Program-made: the position numbers and the translations under genes
Notes under the pieces: model-generated
Database searches by the model: none
What the model was told of the DNA's origin: nothing
What the model saw: the letters and a program-made list of their open reading frames with translations, nothing else
Shown: positions 32,174 to 41,136 of the stretch, in pieces
Layout of the letters: each line of letters starts with the position of its first letter
Numbering within the stretch: position 1 is the stretch's first letter
Origin: Thiomicrorhabdus sp. zzn3
GTDB taxonomy: Bacteria > Pseudomonadota > Gammaproteobacteria > Thiomicrospirales > Thiomicrospiraceae
Direction: 5' to 3'
NCBI RefSeq assembly: GCF_029767755.1
Contig: NZ_JARUQS010000001.1
Coordinates: 868,001-932,000 of the forward strand
Length of the DNA stretch: 64,000 nt

Positions 32174-32873
32174 TGTTGTGGGGAAGTGGTTGTCAAGTAT
32201 GTTAGACCGTTGGCGTCGCCGCTATGGGGTAAGACGACTTAAGGAATCGGAATTTGCGTTTCTGTATGAACGGTCAGAAGCAGCCGACGGCTTCGTTTGT
32301 TTTGATTGTGAAACCACCGGGCTGGATCCGCAAAAAGATCGGATTATTACGCTGTCCGCCGTCAAGATCAAAGGTAACCAAGTGTTAGCCAGCCAGGCTT
32401 TGAATCTGACTATTGAACAGTTTCAACCGATTTCGGCCGAAAGTATTGTGGTGCATCATATTCGTAATCAGGATGTGCAACAGGCCAGTGAGCGAGTGGT
32501 TAATGAGCGAGAAGCGATGCGACGCTTTCTTCACTTTATCGGTTCCGCACCATTGGTGGGTTATTATTTGGAGTTTGATGTGGCGATGGTGAACCAAATT
32601 ATTGAGCCTTGGCTTGGAATTAAACTGCCTAATCCGAAAATAGAAGTGTCTGAGCTCTATTATCAGCGTCGTCTGCAAGAGGTGAAGCATTCGATCACGC
32701 AGCCAAACATTGATCTAAGCTTTGATGTTATTTTGGAGCGCTTGGGAATTCCTAATTTTGGCCAGCATGATGCCTATAGCGATGCCATCATGACGGCACT
32801 GATTTTTCTTAAATTACAATATCCTAGACAGGATTCAAATACGGTTATTAATCATTTGGATAATGCTCAATAA
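32160..32873 (+). CDS. DnaQ-like 3'-5' exonuclease (DEDDh)
   Basis: A 237-residue member of the DNA polymerase III epsilon-like exonuclease family. The DEDDh residues are visible: D49 and E51 in FDCETTGLDP, D140 in YLEFD, and H203 and D208 in QHDAYSDA. The start at 32160 overlaps the previous gene by 14 bases; ATG at 32199 is an alternative that would shorten the basic N-terminus (DRWRRRYGVRR). It lacks the C-terminal alpha-binding part of true DnaQ, so it is unlikely to be the replisome proofreader. It is the last gene of the acetate-associated cluster. Confidence 0.85.
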   Translation: MKLGSVVGKWLSSMLDRWRRRYGVRRLKESEFAFLYERSEAADGFVCFDCETTGLDPQKDRIITLSAVKIKGNQVLASQALNLTIEQFQPISAESIVVHHIRNQDVQQASERVVNEREAMRRFLHFIGSAPLVGYYLEFDVAMVNQIIEPWLGIKLPNPKIEVSELYYQRRLQEVKHSITQPNIDLSFDVILERLGIPNFGQHDAYSDAIMTALIFLKLQYPRQDSNTVINHLDNAQ

Positions 32874-32898
32874 AACAATGAAATAATTGATAATTTTC

Positions 32899-32927
32899 TT
32901 GACAAAATGGTGTTGTGGCCGTATTAT
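32899..32927 (+). promoter_or_regulatory. Sigma-70-type promoter of the rimP-nusA-infB operon leader
   Basis: TTGACA at 32899-32904, a 17-base spacer and TATTAT at 32922-32927. The -35 box is perfect and the -10 box is one base from consensus. Transcription should begin near 32934, ahead of an intrinsic terminator at 32997-33024. Confidence 0.85.
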
Positions 32928-32996
32928 TTGCGCAGATTTTTTAAAAATATTGATTAAACGTCGGCAGAACAGAGTGTCAGCAGGCGTTTAAATTTT

Positions 32997-33024
32997 AAAA
33001 AACCCCGTTTTTACGGGGTTTTTT
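32997..33024 (+). terminator. Leader terminator / possible attenuator upstream of rimP
   Basis: A perfect 12-bp stem AAAAAACCCCGT / ACGGGGTTTTTT with a 4-nt loop, located between the promoter at 32899 and the rimP start. Any operon transcript from that promoter must read through it. A weak alternative pairing, AAACG (about 32956) with CGTTT (about 32984), lies before it. Confidence 0.85.
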
Positions 33025-33091
33025 GTTATTTAAACTGGGTAAATTCCAAGCTCGTTGGAATGCGGGCAGGTTAAATAGAACGGAACATTAC

Positions 33092-33544
33092 GTGGTATTA
33101 GAGAAAAAAATAGAAGAGTTGTTAACGCCGACGATCGAAAGTATGGGGTTTGAGTTATGGGCAGTTGAGTTTATCTCGGCAGGTCGTCACTCGACCTTAC
33201 GCTTGTTTGTCGATAAGGAAGGCGGGATTACGGTGGATGACTGTGCTGACATCAGTCGTCAGGTGAGTGCCGTACTGGATGTTGAAGACCCGATTGAGAA
33301 TGCTTATACCCTAGAAGTGTCTTCTCCTGGGTTAGACCGTCCCCTGATGAAACCGGAACACTTTAAACGCTATGAAGGCAAGAGTGTTCGAGTAAGATCC
33401 GCGGCCCCGGTTTTGGGTCGGAAAAAATTCAAAGGGCCAATGCTGCACGTATTGGATGATGCGATTGTCGTAGAGGTAGACGGAGAAGAATATGAAATTC
33501 CGTTTAACCTGATTGATAAAGCTAACCTTGAAATAGAATTTTAA
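33092..33544 (+). CDS. rimP: Ribosome maturation factor RimP
   Basis: Required for 30S subunit maturation. The core EELLTPTIESMGFELWAVEF, LRLFVDKEGGITVDDCADIS, LEVSSPGLDRPLMKPEHFKRYEG and IVVEVDGEEYEIPFNLIDKANL is characteristic. The start is taken as GTG at 33092 (VVLEKKIEELL), 150 residues in all. The frame is open back to 33023, but that extra stretch overlaps the leader terminator and does not look like RimP. Conserved first gene before nusA and infB. Confidence 0.92.
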   Translation: MVLEKKIEELLTPTIESMGFELWAVEFISAGRHSTLRLFVDKEGGITVDDCADISRQVSAVLDVEDPIENAYTLEVSSPGLDRPLMKPEHFKRYEGKSVRVRSAAPVLGRKKFKGPMLHVLDDAIVVEVDGEEYEIPFNLIDKANLEIEF

Positions 33545-33632
33545 TTAAAGTCTTGCATTTCTTTTGTATCTTATTGAAAAGTAATGGAAGTGCGTTGAAA
33601 CGGATATCCAAATTATTTAGAGCGAGTGAATA

Positions 33633-35120
33633 ATGAGTAAAGAAGTTTTAGCCGTTGTTGAAATCATGGCAAATGAAAAAGGTGTAGATAAAGAAATCAT
33701 TTTTGATGCCATCGAAACAGCGTTGGCCACCGCGACTCGTAGAAGCCATGATGATGAACTGGATGCACGTGTTGAAATTGACCGTGTTACAGGAGATTAC
33801 AAAACTTTCCGTCGTTGGGAAGTGATTGAAGACGATACGCTAATCGAAGATCACGTCGGTTGGTATATCCGTCAGATGGATGCCGTGGATATTGATCCGC
33901 ACATTGAAGTGGGTGAATACATTGAAGAACCAATGGAGTCGATCGATTTTGGTCGTATCGGCGCACAGACGGCAAAGCAGGTCATTATTCAGAAAGTCCG
34001 TGAAGCCGAGCGTAAAAAAGTTGTAGAAGAGTACAGCAAGCGTGTGGGCGAGATCCTTACAGGACAAGTGAAACGCATCGATCGTGGCGATGTGATTTTG
34101 GATATGGGCGATAACGTTGATGCCGTGATTCCTCGTTCAGAGTTGATTAACCGTGAGGCGTTCCGTATTGGTGATCGCGTTCGCGCTTACTTGCAAGAAG
34201 TCACTTATCGTCCACGTGGTGCGCAGTTATTTATGTCTCGAGCCTGTAAAGAGATGCTGATTGAACTGTTCAAAATCGAAGTGCCTGAAATCAGCGATGA
34301 CTTGATTGATGTCATGAGTGCGGCACGCGATGTTGGTTTCCGCGCTAAGGTTGCAGTCCGCGCCAATGATCCGCGTTTAGACCCAATCGGTGCCTGCGTG
34401 GGGATGCGAGGCGGTCGTGTTCAGGCGGTGACTAATGAATTGAACGGTGAACGCATTGATATCGTGCTGTGGGACGCAAACGATGCGCAATACGTTATCA
34501 ACGCGATGGCACCGGCCGAAATCACTTCCATCATGGTTGATGAAGATAAGCACGTCATGGATTTGGCGGTAGCGGATGACCAGCTTTCTCAGGCCATCGG
34601 TAAGAACGGTCAAAATATCCGCTTGGCGTCAGAACTAACCGGTTGGGAGTTGAATGTCATGACCGAAAGCGACATGGCAGCTAAGCATGAAACCGAGTCG
34701 CGTGATCAGATCGATACCTTTATCAACGCTTTGGATGTGGACGAAGAGTTGGCGGAAGTGCTGGTTTCCGAAGGGTTCACCTCTCTGGAAGAAGTGGCCT
34801 ATGTTCCAGCCGCTGAAATGCTGGAAATTGAAGGGTTTGACGAGGATATCGTTTCAGAATTAAAACAGCGCGCTAAAGATGCGTTGTTGACACAAGCTAT
34901 TGCAGAAGAAGAACGTGCTGCTTTGGCAGAGCCGGCGGAAGATCTGCTGGCGTTGGAAGGCATGACCGCAGAGATGGCAAAAACATTGGCCTTAAATGGT
35001 GTGATCACTCAAGAAGACCTGGCGGAACTGGGCACAGACGAACTGCTTGAGTATTTGGATATTGATGAAGCCGAAGCCGGTGAGTTGATTCTGAAAGCAC
35101 GTGCACCATGGTTCGAATAA
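33633..35120 (+). CDS. nusA: Transcription termination/antitermination factor NusA
   Basis: Binds RNA polymerase and modulates pausing, termination and antitermination. The 495-residue protein has the N-terminal polymerase-binding domain (1-125), S1 domain ([22 protein letters not shown]), two KH domains ([19 protein letters not shown] and [20 protein letters not shown]), and two C-terminal acidic helical repeats ([15 protein letters not shown] and [19 protein letters not shown]), the same layout and length as E. coli NusA. In E. coli it autoregulates this operon. Confidence 0.98.
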   Translation: MSKEVLAVVEIMANEKGVDKEIIFDAIETALATATRRSHDDELDARVEIDRVTGDYKTFRRWEVIEDDTLIEDHVGWYIRQMDAVDIDPHIEVGEYIEEPMESIDFGRIGAQTAKQVIIQKVREAERKKVVEEYSKRVGEILTGQVKRIDRGDVILDMGDNVDAVIPRSELINREAFRIGDRVRAYLQEVTYRPRGAQLFMSRACKEMLIELFKIEVPEISDDLIDVMSAARDVGFRAKVAVRANDPRLDPIGACVGMRGGRVQAVTNELNGERIDIVLWDANDAQYVINAMAPAEITSIMVDEDKHVMDLAVADDQLSQAIGKNGQNIRLASELTGWELNVMTESDMAAKHETESRDQIDTFINALDVDEELAEVLVSEGFTSLEEVAYVPAAEMLEIEGFDEDIVSELKQRAKDALLTQAIAEEERAALAEPAEDLLALEGMTAEMAKTLALNGVITQEDLAELGTDELLEYLDIDEAEAGELILKARAPWFE

Positions 35121-35142
35121 GAAGATTAAAGGGAGAGTTTCA

Positions 35143-37623
35143 ATGGCAGAAGTATCAATTAAAAAGTTTTCGGAAACACTCAACCTTTCTGTAGAAAAAT
35201 TACTTTCACAACTGGATGCGTCTGGGGTTAAAGGTAAAAATGCAGACGATACCATTACCGAAGAAGAGAAGCGTACGCTGTTAGCGTATTTGAAAAGCTT
35301 GCATGGTGAGAGTGCTGAGGAGGCGCCCAAAAAAGTGACGCTTCGTCGTAAGCAGACGTTGAATCTTTCTTCGGGTTCCGGTGCTGGCAAACGCACGGTG
35401 AATGTTGAAGTGCGTAAGAAACGCACTTACGTTAAAAAACCAGAAGCCGAACAAGTAGAGGCGGTTGAAGAGGAAGCGGTACCGGTTCATGCTGACGCGG
35501 AACCCGCGATTGAAGCCACCAAGCAAGCGCCTAAGGCCGAAGAGACTGCGGTGACCCAAGAGCCGGTGGCGGCTGAAACTGCGCAACCGGTTGAAGAAGA
35601 AACCGTTGCCGAAAACCTGGATGTGGTCGCCCCACCGCCGGTTAAGGAAGACCACTCCAAGGCTGCGAAAAAAGGCAAGAAAACCCGCCATAAAGAGGAA
35701 GCAAAAGAAGACGACGAGAAGCCAAAAGGCAAAAAAGGACTAAAAGAGAAAAAATCTTCTCTAAGTGAAGACAATCTGCGTCGTCTGAAAAAGCGTAAAA
35801 GTCAACAGCCTGCGGCTAAGAAGCCTGTTCAATCTGAGCACGGTTTCCAGAAGCCGACAGCACCGGTTGTACGTGAAGTGAAAGTTCCAGAAAGCATTAA
35901 ACTTTCTGAATTGGCTGAGCAGATGGCGGTTAAAGCGGGTGAAGTCATCAAGTTCATGATGATGAACTTGGGGACGATGGCTACGATTAACCAGGTGCTT
36001 GATCAAGAAACAGCGATGCTGATTGTTGAGGAGATGGGGCATAAGCCGGTTGCCTACAACGAAGTCACGATCGAAGACGAAGTGACCAGCCAAGAGTATC
36101 ATGGTGAAACGGTACACCGTTCTCCCGTTGTGACCATTATGGGACACGTTGACCACGGTAAAACCTCTTTGTTGGACTACATTCGTGAAGCCAAAGTCGC
36201 TCACGGTGAGGCCGGTGGAATTACCCAGCACATCGGTGCTTACCATGTCGATACGGACAAGGGTGGGGTTACCTTTATCGATACTCCGGGTCACGCCGCC
36301 TTTACCGCGATGCGTGCCCGTGGTGCGAAAGTCACCGACGTAGTGGTCATAGTGGTGGCCGCCGATGACGGTGTTATGCCGCAAACCAAAGAAGCGATTC
36401 AGCACGCCAGAGCCTCTGGCGTTGGCATTGTGGTTGCGGTAAACAAAATGGATAAAGAAACCGCTAACCCAGAACGCGTTAAGCAGGAAATGGTCGCCGA
36501 AGAAGTTGTACCAGAAGACTGGGGTGGCGACGTGCAGTTTGTGCCGGTATCTGCCAAGACGGGGATGGGAATCGATGAACTGTTGGATGCGATCTCTCTA
36601 GAAGCGGAAATGTTAGAACTGGAAGCACCAACCGAAGGTCACGCCAAAGGGGTCGTGATTGAATCACGTCTGGATAAGGGGCGTGGACCGGTAGCGACGG
36701 TTCTGGTACAGAGCGGCACCCTGAAAAAAGGTGATATTGCGCTGTGCGGTATGGAGTACGGCCGTGTCCGTGCTTTGGTCAGTGACTCCGGAGAGCTAGT
36801 GGATTCGGCCGGGCCGTCGATTCCGGTTGAGATTCTGGGACTTTCTGGTGTTCCGGCCGCCGGTGACGAGATGATTACGGTCGACAACGAGCGTAAAGCG
36901 CGTGAAGCAGCGACTTTCCGACAAGGTAAGTTCAAAGAGCTTAAAATTGCGCGTCAGCAAAAAGCCAAACTGGACAATATGTTCAATAAGATGGCGGAAG
37001 GGGATGTTAAGAGTATTAATATCGTCTTGAAAGCCGACGTACAAGGGTCGATAGAAGCGATTGCAGATGCGTTGACTAAGCTGTCTACCGATGAAGTGAA
37101 AGTCAATATCGTTTCTACCGGTGTGGGTGGAATTTCTGAAACCGATGCGAACCTGGCGATTGCTTCCGATGCACTGGTGGTTGGTTTCAACGTGCGTGCA
37201 GATGCCACGGCAAAACGCTTGATTGACAGCGAAGGCATCGGCTTGAAATATTACAGCGTCATCTATGAGATCGTGGATGAAGTGAAACGTGCGATTGAAG
37301 GTAAAATGGCACCGGACTTCAAAGAAGAGATCGTGGGTGTGGCCGAGGTGCGTGATGTGTTCAAGGCGCCTAAGATCGGCATGATCGCTGGTTGTATTGT
37401 CAGTGAAGGAACGGTGAAGCGTAATAACCCGATTCGTGTTCTGCGTGACAATGTGGTGATTTACGAAGGTGTTCTGGAGTCGCTGCGTCGCTTCAAAGAC
37501 GACGTTATGGAGGTTAACAAAGGTATCGAATGTGGTATCGGTGTGAAAGACTATAATGACGTTAAGGTTGGCGACCAGATCGAGTGTTACGAGCGCGTTG
37601 AGGTCAAACGTACGCTGGATTAA
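35143..37623 (+). CDS. infB: Translation initiation factor IF-2
   Basis: The GTPase that brings fMet-tRNA to the 30S subunit. The start [15 protein letters not shown] has GGGAGA upstream; an in-frame ATG at 35108 inside nusA is not used. The 826-residue product has an N-terminal IF2-N domain, a highly charged linker (about 80-245), a second IF2-N ([20 protein letters not shown]), the G domain with GHVDHGKT at 334-341 followed by DTPGHAAF and NKMD, and the C-terminal fMet-tRNA-binding domains. Confidence 0.98.
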   Translation: MAEVSIKKFSETLNLSVEKLLSQLDASGVKGKNADDTITEEEKRTLLAYLKSLHGESAEEAPKKVTLRRKQTLNLSSGSGAGKRTVNVEVRKKRTYVKKPEAEQVEAVEEEAVPVHADAEPAIEATKQAPKAEETAVTQEPVAAETAQPVEEETVAENLDVVAPPPVKEDHSKAAKKGKKTRHKEEAKEDDEKPKGKKGLKEKKSSLSEDNLRRLKKRKSQQPAAKKPVQSEHGFQKPTAPVVREVKVPESIKLSELAEQMAVKAGEVIKFMMMNLGTMATINQVLDQETAMLIVEEMGHKPVAYNEVTIEDEVTSQEYHGETVHRSPVVTIMGHVDHGKTSLLDYIREAKVAHGEAGGITQHIGAYHVDTDKGGVTFIDTPGHAAFTAMRARGAKVTDVVVIVVAADDGVMPQTKEAIQHARASGVGIVVAVNKMDKETANPERVKQEMVAEEVVPEDWGGDVQFVPVSAKTGMGIDELLDAISLEAEMLELEAPTEGHAKGVVIESRLDKGRGPVATVLVQSGTLKKGDIALCGMEYGRVRALVSDSGELVDSAGPSIPVEILGLSGVPAAGDEMITVDNERKAREAATFRQGKFKELKIARQQKAKLDNMFNKMAEGDVKSINIVLKADVQGSIEAIADALTKLSTDEVKVNIVSTGVGGISETDANLAIASDALVVGFNVRADATAKRLIDSEGIGLKYYSVIYEIVDEVKRAIEGKMAPDFKEEIVGVAEVRDVFKAPKIGMIAGCIVSEGTVKRNNPIRVLRDNVVIYEGVLESLRRFKDDVMEVNKGIECGIGVKDYNDVKVGDQIECYERVEVKRTLD

Positions 37624-37646
37624 TTGATGACACCTTAACAACCTGC

Positions 37647-37654
37647 CAGGCCTG
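37647..37654. repeat. CAGGCCTG element between infB and rbfA
   Basis: An exact copy 24 bases after the infB stop, in the context CTGCCAGGCCTGACCAG. It lies before a separate terminator-like hairpin. Confidence 0.75.
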
Positions 37655-37704
37655 ACCAGTTTGAAACGCCGATTTTAGGCTTGGGAAATAGTTAGAATGT
37701 CACT

Positions 37705-37731
37705 AAAAATGCTCCAAACGGGGCATTTTTA
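37705..37731 (+). terminator. Intra-operon terminator-like hairpin before rbfA
   Basis: An 11-bp stem (37705-37715 with 37720-37730, one wobble), loop AAAC, and the run TTTTT at the end of the right arm, which limits efficiency. The rbfA start lies only 18 bases later, so this would reduce rather than abolish rbfA-truB transcription. Confidence 0.75.
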
Positions 37732-37748
37732 CGTTTAGAGAAAAAGAG

Positions 37749-38111
37749 ATGAGTCAACAAACTGTAAGTCGCCCGACGCGGGTGGCACAAGAGATTAAGA
37801 AAACCTTAGCGGAGTTGCTGCTAAGAGAAGCGAAGGATCCGCGTTTTCAGAAAATCAATCTGACCGATTGTAAAGTGACCAAAGATTTGAGCATTGCAAA
37901 AGTGCATTTTGCTTTAATCGGTCATAATCAGGAGGATCCTGAGGTGCAAAACGTCCAGCAGGCATTGGACAAAGCCAAGGGCTATCTGCGCAGTGAACTC
38001 GGTAATCGTTTGCGCTTGCGCATTGTGCCTGATTTGCGTTTTTACTATGATTCGGTGCCTGAGCACGCCGCGTATATCGAAGATTTGATCAATAAAGCAT
38101 TAAACAAATAA
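37749..38111 (+). CDS. rbfA: 30S ribosome-binding factor RbfA
   Basis: A KH-like protein for 16S rRNA 5'-end maturation and cold adaptation. The 120-residue protein shows RPTRVAQEIKKTLAELLLRE, DPRFQKINLTDCKVTKDLSIAKV and LRSELGNRLRLRIVPDLRFYYD, with the paired RL-R-PDLRF motif of the family. It directly abuts truB, with no base between the stop and the truB ATG. Confidence 0.96.
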   Translation: MSQQTVSRPTRVAQEIKKTLAELLLREAKDPRFQKINLTDCKVTKDLSIAKVHFALIGHNQEDPEVQNVQQALDKAKGYLRSELGNRLRLRIVPDLRFYYDSVPEHAAYIEDLINKALNK

Positions 38112-39032
38112 ATGGCGCAGTATCGACGACCACCCCGCGACAATGTCAACGGCATTGTTCTGCTCAATAAGCCGGCAGGCGTGTCTTCCAATGGCATCCT
38201 GCAGAAAGTTATTCGGATTTTTAACGCTAAAAAGGGCGGGCATACCGGGGCCTTAGACCCCTTTGCTACGGGATTGCTGCCTGTCTGTTTAGGGGAAGCG
38301 ACCAAGGTGTCTGGACTGTTGCTGGATGCTGATAAAGGTTATATTGCGACTCTCAAGCTCGGAGAGCAGAGTGATACCGGGGATACCGAAGGCGAGATCA
38401 TTCAAACGCTTCCGATTCCAGAATTGAACGAAGAGCAAATAGAAACGGTTTTCAGTCAATTTAAGGGAGCGATTGAGCAAGTCCCTCCCATGTATTCCGC
38501 GCTCAAGCATCAGGGTAAGCCGCTTTATTACTATGCGCGCCAGGGGATTGAAATCGAGCGCCCGGCAAGACCGATTCAGATCAAGGAATTGGCGCTGATT
38601 TCGTTTGCGCCTAATCAAATCGTGTTTCGCGTCCTCTGCTCCAAAGGTACCTATGTGCGTACCTTGGGTGAGGACATTGCTAAGGCCTTGGGAACGGTTG
38701 GTCATCTGACGGCGTTGCATCGCATTCAAACCGGCAGCCTGAAAGGCGATGATATGCTGACACTTGAAGAGATTGAACAGCAGAAATTTGCTTGTCTGCA
38801 ACCTTTAGATATTGCCCTGCAGCATTTGGATCGGATTGATCTGGATGCAGAACAAACCTCTTTGATCAAACATGGGCAGGCGTTGAAATTGAAGCAGCCG
38901 CCTACGGAGCTGGTGCGTTTCTACGATGATCAGGGGGTGTTTTTTGCCGTGGGGGAATGGGTTGAAAAATATCAGCTTCTGAAGCCAAAGCGCGTGTTTA
39001 ATCTCGAAAGCAGCGTGAAGGAGAGCGCATAG
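38112..39032 (+). CDS. truB: tRNA pseudouridine(55) synthase TruB
   Basis: Makes the universal pseudouridine 55 in the tRNA T-arm. The 306-residue product has NGIVLLNKPAGVSSNGILQKV, the catalytic motif GHTGALDPFATGLLPVCLGEAT (Asp in ALDP), GDTEGEII, YSALKHQGKPLYYYARQGIE and CSKGTYVRTLGEDIAKALG. It is in the rbfA-truB operon; its TAG stop overlaps the GTG of the next gene by one base. Confidence 0.97.
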   Translation: MAQYRRPPRDNVNGIVLLNKPAGVSSNGILQKVIRIFNAKKGGHTGALDPFATGLLPVCLGEATKVSGLLLDADKGYIATLKLGEQSDTGDTEGEIIQTLPIPELNEEQIETVFSQFKGAIEQVPPMYSALKHQGKPLYYYARQGIEIERPARPIQIKELALISFAPNQIVFRVLCSKGTYVRTLGEDIAKALGTVGHLTALHRIQTGSLKGDDMLTLEEIEQQKFACLQPLDIALQHLDRIDLDAEQTSLIKHGQALKLKQPPTELVRFYDDQGVFFAVGEWVEKYQLLKPKRVFNLESSVKESA

Positions 39033-39895
39033 TGAAACCGGCAGGCCTGTTTAAAGGGGACGGTATTTTGGATTTGCGCCCGTTTAATGAATTTAAGCAG
39101 GCGCATGTTCAAGAGTCCACCTCGATGCCTTGGCAAGAACTTCCGGAAAGACTCAATGAATTGCCGGCGGCGCCAGCGCAACTGTTCCTGGTTGGCGATG
39201 AACAGGCCATTGAAGAGGCGTCAGCGTTTTTAGACTATAAAGGCTATGCAATCAGTGGTTCGCTGTTGATTGACTCCTTTGAAAGTCTGCAAAAATGGGA
39301 GTCACAACTACCAGGCCTGTTTACTTCTGGCAGTCAGTCCAAACGCCTGTGGAAGCCAAATGAATTAGTCGTGCAGTTTGTGGAAACGGTTTGGTCTGCG
39401 CAACGGTCAGGGCCGAATCCGGGTAAACCGACTGCGATTGACCTTGGTTGTGGCGGTGGTCGCGATGCGGTCTATTTGGCCAAATCGGGTTGGCAGGTGA
39501 TCGGTATCGATCATGAAAATCGTGTCATCAAACGTGCAAAGCAACTGGCGCAAAACAGTGGTGCCAGTGTGAAATGGAAATGTTGCGATCTTAAAAAGGA
39601 GGGTTGCCTCCCTGATAGCCAGTTCGATTTGGTGATGGTGATGCGTTTTTTGAACCGTGCGCTGTTTACCCAAATTGATGCGATGATTAAGCCGGGCGGT
39701 TTTGTGGTGTTTCAAACCTTTACCGAGGGCGCTGAAGCCTACGGTTCCCCTAAAAACCCCAACTTCCTGCTGAAAGAGGGGGAGCTTAGTGAAGTTTTTG
39801 CCGACTATCGAATCATTACTGATAAAATAGAGAAATTGCCTGACGGGCGGCCAGTGGCCTCATTTATTGCGCAGAAGCCTGTAAACAGAGACTAA
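39032..39895 (+). CDS. Rhodanese-like domain fused to SAM-dependent methyltransferase
   Basis: A 287-residue two-domain protein. Residues 1-90 look like a rhodanese fold (ILDLRPFNEFKQAHVQEST, then LFLVGDEQAIEEASAFLDYKGY), but the loop where the catalytic cysteine should sit reads LVGDEQA, so sulfurtransferase activity is unlikely. Residues about 115-287 are a class I methyltransferase: AIDLGCGGGRDAVYLAKSGWQVIGID is motif I, followed by FDLVMVMRFLN and IKPGGFVVFQTF, resembling TehB-like enzymes. The start GTG overlaps the truB stop by one base, with AAGGAG upstream, so it is coupled to truB. The substrate is unknown. Two CAGGCCTG copies lie inside (39042, 39312). Confidence 0.85.
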   Translation: MKPAGLFKGDGILDLRPFNEFKQAHVQESTSMPWQELPERLNELPAAPAQLFLVGDEQAIEEASAFLDYKGYAISGSLLIDSFESLQKWESQLPGLFTSGSQSKRLWKPNELVVQFVETVWSAQRSGPNPGKPTAIDLGCGGGRDAVYLAKSGWQVIGIDHENRVIKRAKQLAQNSGASVKWKCCDLKKEGCLPDSQFDLVMVMRFLNRALFTQIDAMIKPGGFVVFQTFTEGAEAYGSPKNPNFLLKEGELSEVFADYRIITDKIEKLPDGRPVASFIAQKPVNRD

Positions 39896-39950
39896 AATAA
39901 TTCTAATTTCATAATGACAAATAGCCCGTTGAATTTGCTTGGAGAATAAT

Positions 39951-40442
39951 ATGATTAGCATGAGCGCCAAAGAACTATTTAACTTTTTTCAGACCCATTT
40001 TATCTGTGAATCTTTAACTAAAGCCGATGTGGAAAAGTTGATCACCTACTTGCAGGAAAAAGATTATGCCGGTGGTGAAGTGATTTCGGATACAGGTGAA
40101 ATTGGCGATTCGCTAGGCTTTATCATTGAAGGAAAGGTAAGGCTTTCGAGCGGTGAAGGGTCTGAAGAGGCTGAAGTCGGTAAACAGGGCGATGGTACCC
40201 TGGTTGGTGAGATGTCTTTCTTTGACCGTAAACCGCGTAATTTGAAAATGAGTGCCTGTAAGAAAGGTGTAAAAATGTTGGTGCTGACACGTCCGATGTA
40301 TGACCGCTTGAAGGTGGAAGAGCCATACATTGCGGTAAACATTCTGGAAAACGCAATTGTCAGTCTGGACAACCTGATTCGTCATATGGGTGACGATATC
40401 AATGCACTGGAAAATTACGTTCACGGTTACGGTAAGCGTTAA
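39951..40442 (+). CDS. Cyclic-nucleotide-binding-domain protein
   Basis: A 163-residue protein that is essentially one CNB domain (about 15-125: YAGGEVISDTGEIGDSLGFIIEGKVRL, then GTLVGEMSFFDRKPRNLKMSA) plus a C-terminal helix (NILENAIVSLDNLIRHMGDDINALENYV). There is no DNA-binding helix-turn-helix, so it is not a CRP-type regulator. The phosphate-binding pocket reads GEMSFFDRKPR and lacks the usual R-A pair, so ligand binding is uncertain. GGAG seven bases before ATG at 39951 decides the start. Neighbours suggest only loose linkage. Confidence 0.82.
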   Translation: MISMSAKELFNFFQTHFICESLTKADVEKLITYLQEKDYAGGEVISDTGEIGDSLGFIIEGKVRLSSGEGSEEAEVGKQGDGTLVGEMSFFDRKPRNLKMSACKKGVKMLVLTRPMYDRLKVEEPYIAVNILENAIVSLDNLIRHMGDDINALENYVHGYGKR

Positions 40443-40475
40443 TCGGATGGTAAGTGCTTAAAACACTTGCAGTTA

Positions 40476-40504
40476 TTGGTTAAATCCGTAAAATACTGCG
40501 TTTC
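40476..40504 (+). promoter_or_regulatory. Possible rpsO promoter
   Basis: TTGGTT, a 17-base spacer and TAAAAT at 40499-40504, about 60 bases before the rpsO start. Confidence 0.5.
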
Positions 40505-40567
40505 AGCCCCTGTCATCGGTTGCGGAGGTTGGAATTTTGATTCAAACCGATCCTATGGAGAAAAAAT

Positions 40568-40834
40568 ATGTTTGACGCTGAAGCTAAAGCGAAAATCATT
40601 GCCGAATACGCTACGTGTGAAGGTGATACTGGTTCACCAGAAGTTCAAGTTGCTTTGTTGACACACCGCATTAAGCACTTGACTGAACACTTTAAAGAGC
40701 ACAAGCAAGACAACCATTCACGTACTGGTTTGTTGCGTTTGGTTAGCCGTCGTCGTAAGTTGTTGGATTACCTTCACAAGAAAGACGGTGAGCGTTACTT
40801 GAGCCTGATCAAACGTCTTGGTCTGCGTAAGTAA
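40568..40834 (+). CDS. rpsO: 30S ribosomal protein S15
   Basis: Binds the three-way junction of 16S rRNA in the platform. The 88-residue protein has the invariant [38 protein letters not shown] and [10 protein letters not shown] segments (given here only as a guide: residues 21-72). It precedes pnp as in E. coli, with its own terminator between the two. Confidence 0.98.
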   Translation: MFDAEAKAKIIAEYATCEGDTGSPEVQVALLTHRIKHLTEHFKEHKQDNHSRTGLLRLVSRRRKLLDYLHKKDGERYLSLIKRLGLRK

Positions 40835-40852
40835 TAGCGCGTTCAAGTCTCT

Positions 40853-40881
40853 AAAAACCCTGCTTTGCAGGGTTTTTTTTT
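40853..40881 (+). terminator. rpsO terminator
   Basis: A perfect 11-bp stem AAAAACCCTGC / GCAGGGTTTTT with a TTT loop and additional T's. Confidence 0.93.
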
Positions 40882-41050
40882 GCCTGAATATTCTTATGAA
40901 CCGGGATAAACGAATACAAGTCGTTTCTGTATGCAAATTAAGCGTAATTAGCGTCGATTAAGGGTTCGCTAAAACGACAATAAAGAGTAGAATGGAGCGG
41001 ATTTATGTTATTTTTCTTATCCGGCTCTGTATGGATACGTAAACCAATAG

Positions 41051-41100
41051 CCTGAATCCCTAAGCAAGTCATTGATTAGAAATGTGTTTAGGGATTCAGG
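41051..41100 (+). promoter_or_regulatory. pnp leader stem-loop (possible autoregulatory site)
   Basis: CCTGAATCCCTAA (41051-41063) pairs perfectly with TTAGGGATTCAGG (41088-41100) around a 24-nt loop, ending 36 bases before the pnp ATG. No T-run follows, so it is not a terminator. In E. coli a hairpin at this position is cut by RNase III and mediates PNPase autoregulation; a similar role here is inferred. Confidence 0.65.
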
Positions 41101-41136
41101 TTTCGATCGATTGGAGCCAATATCAAAGAGGTTTTC

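Larger units (their letters stand above)
40835..41136. other. Intergenic region rpsO-pnp with pnp leader
   Basis: 302 bases. The rpsO terminator is at the start. TTCGCT, a 17-base spacer and TAGAAT (about 40967-40994) may be a pnp promoter with a weak -35. The last 90 bases form a leader with a perfect 13-bp stem (41051-41100). Confidence 0.55.

Noticed and set aside
32934-32996. tRNA (metY equivalent) in the rimP leader
   Set aside because: Searched by eye for acceptor pairing, a T-loop TTCGA and an anticodon stem; none is present.
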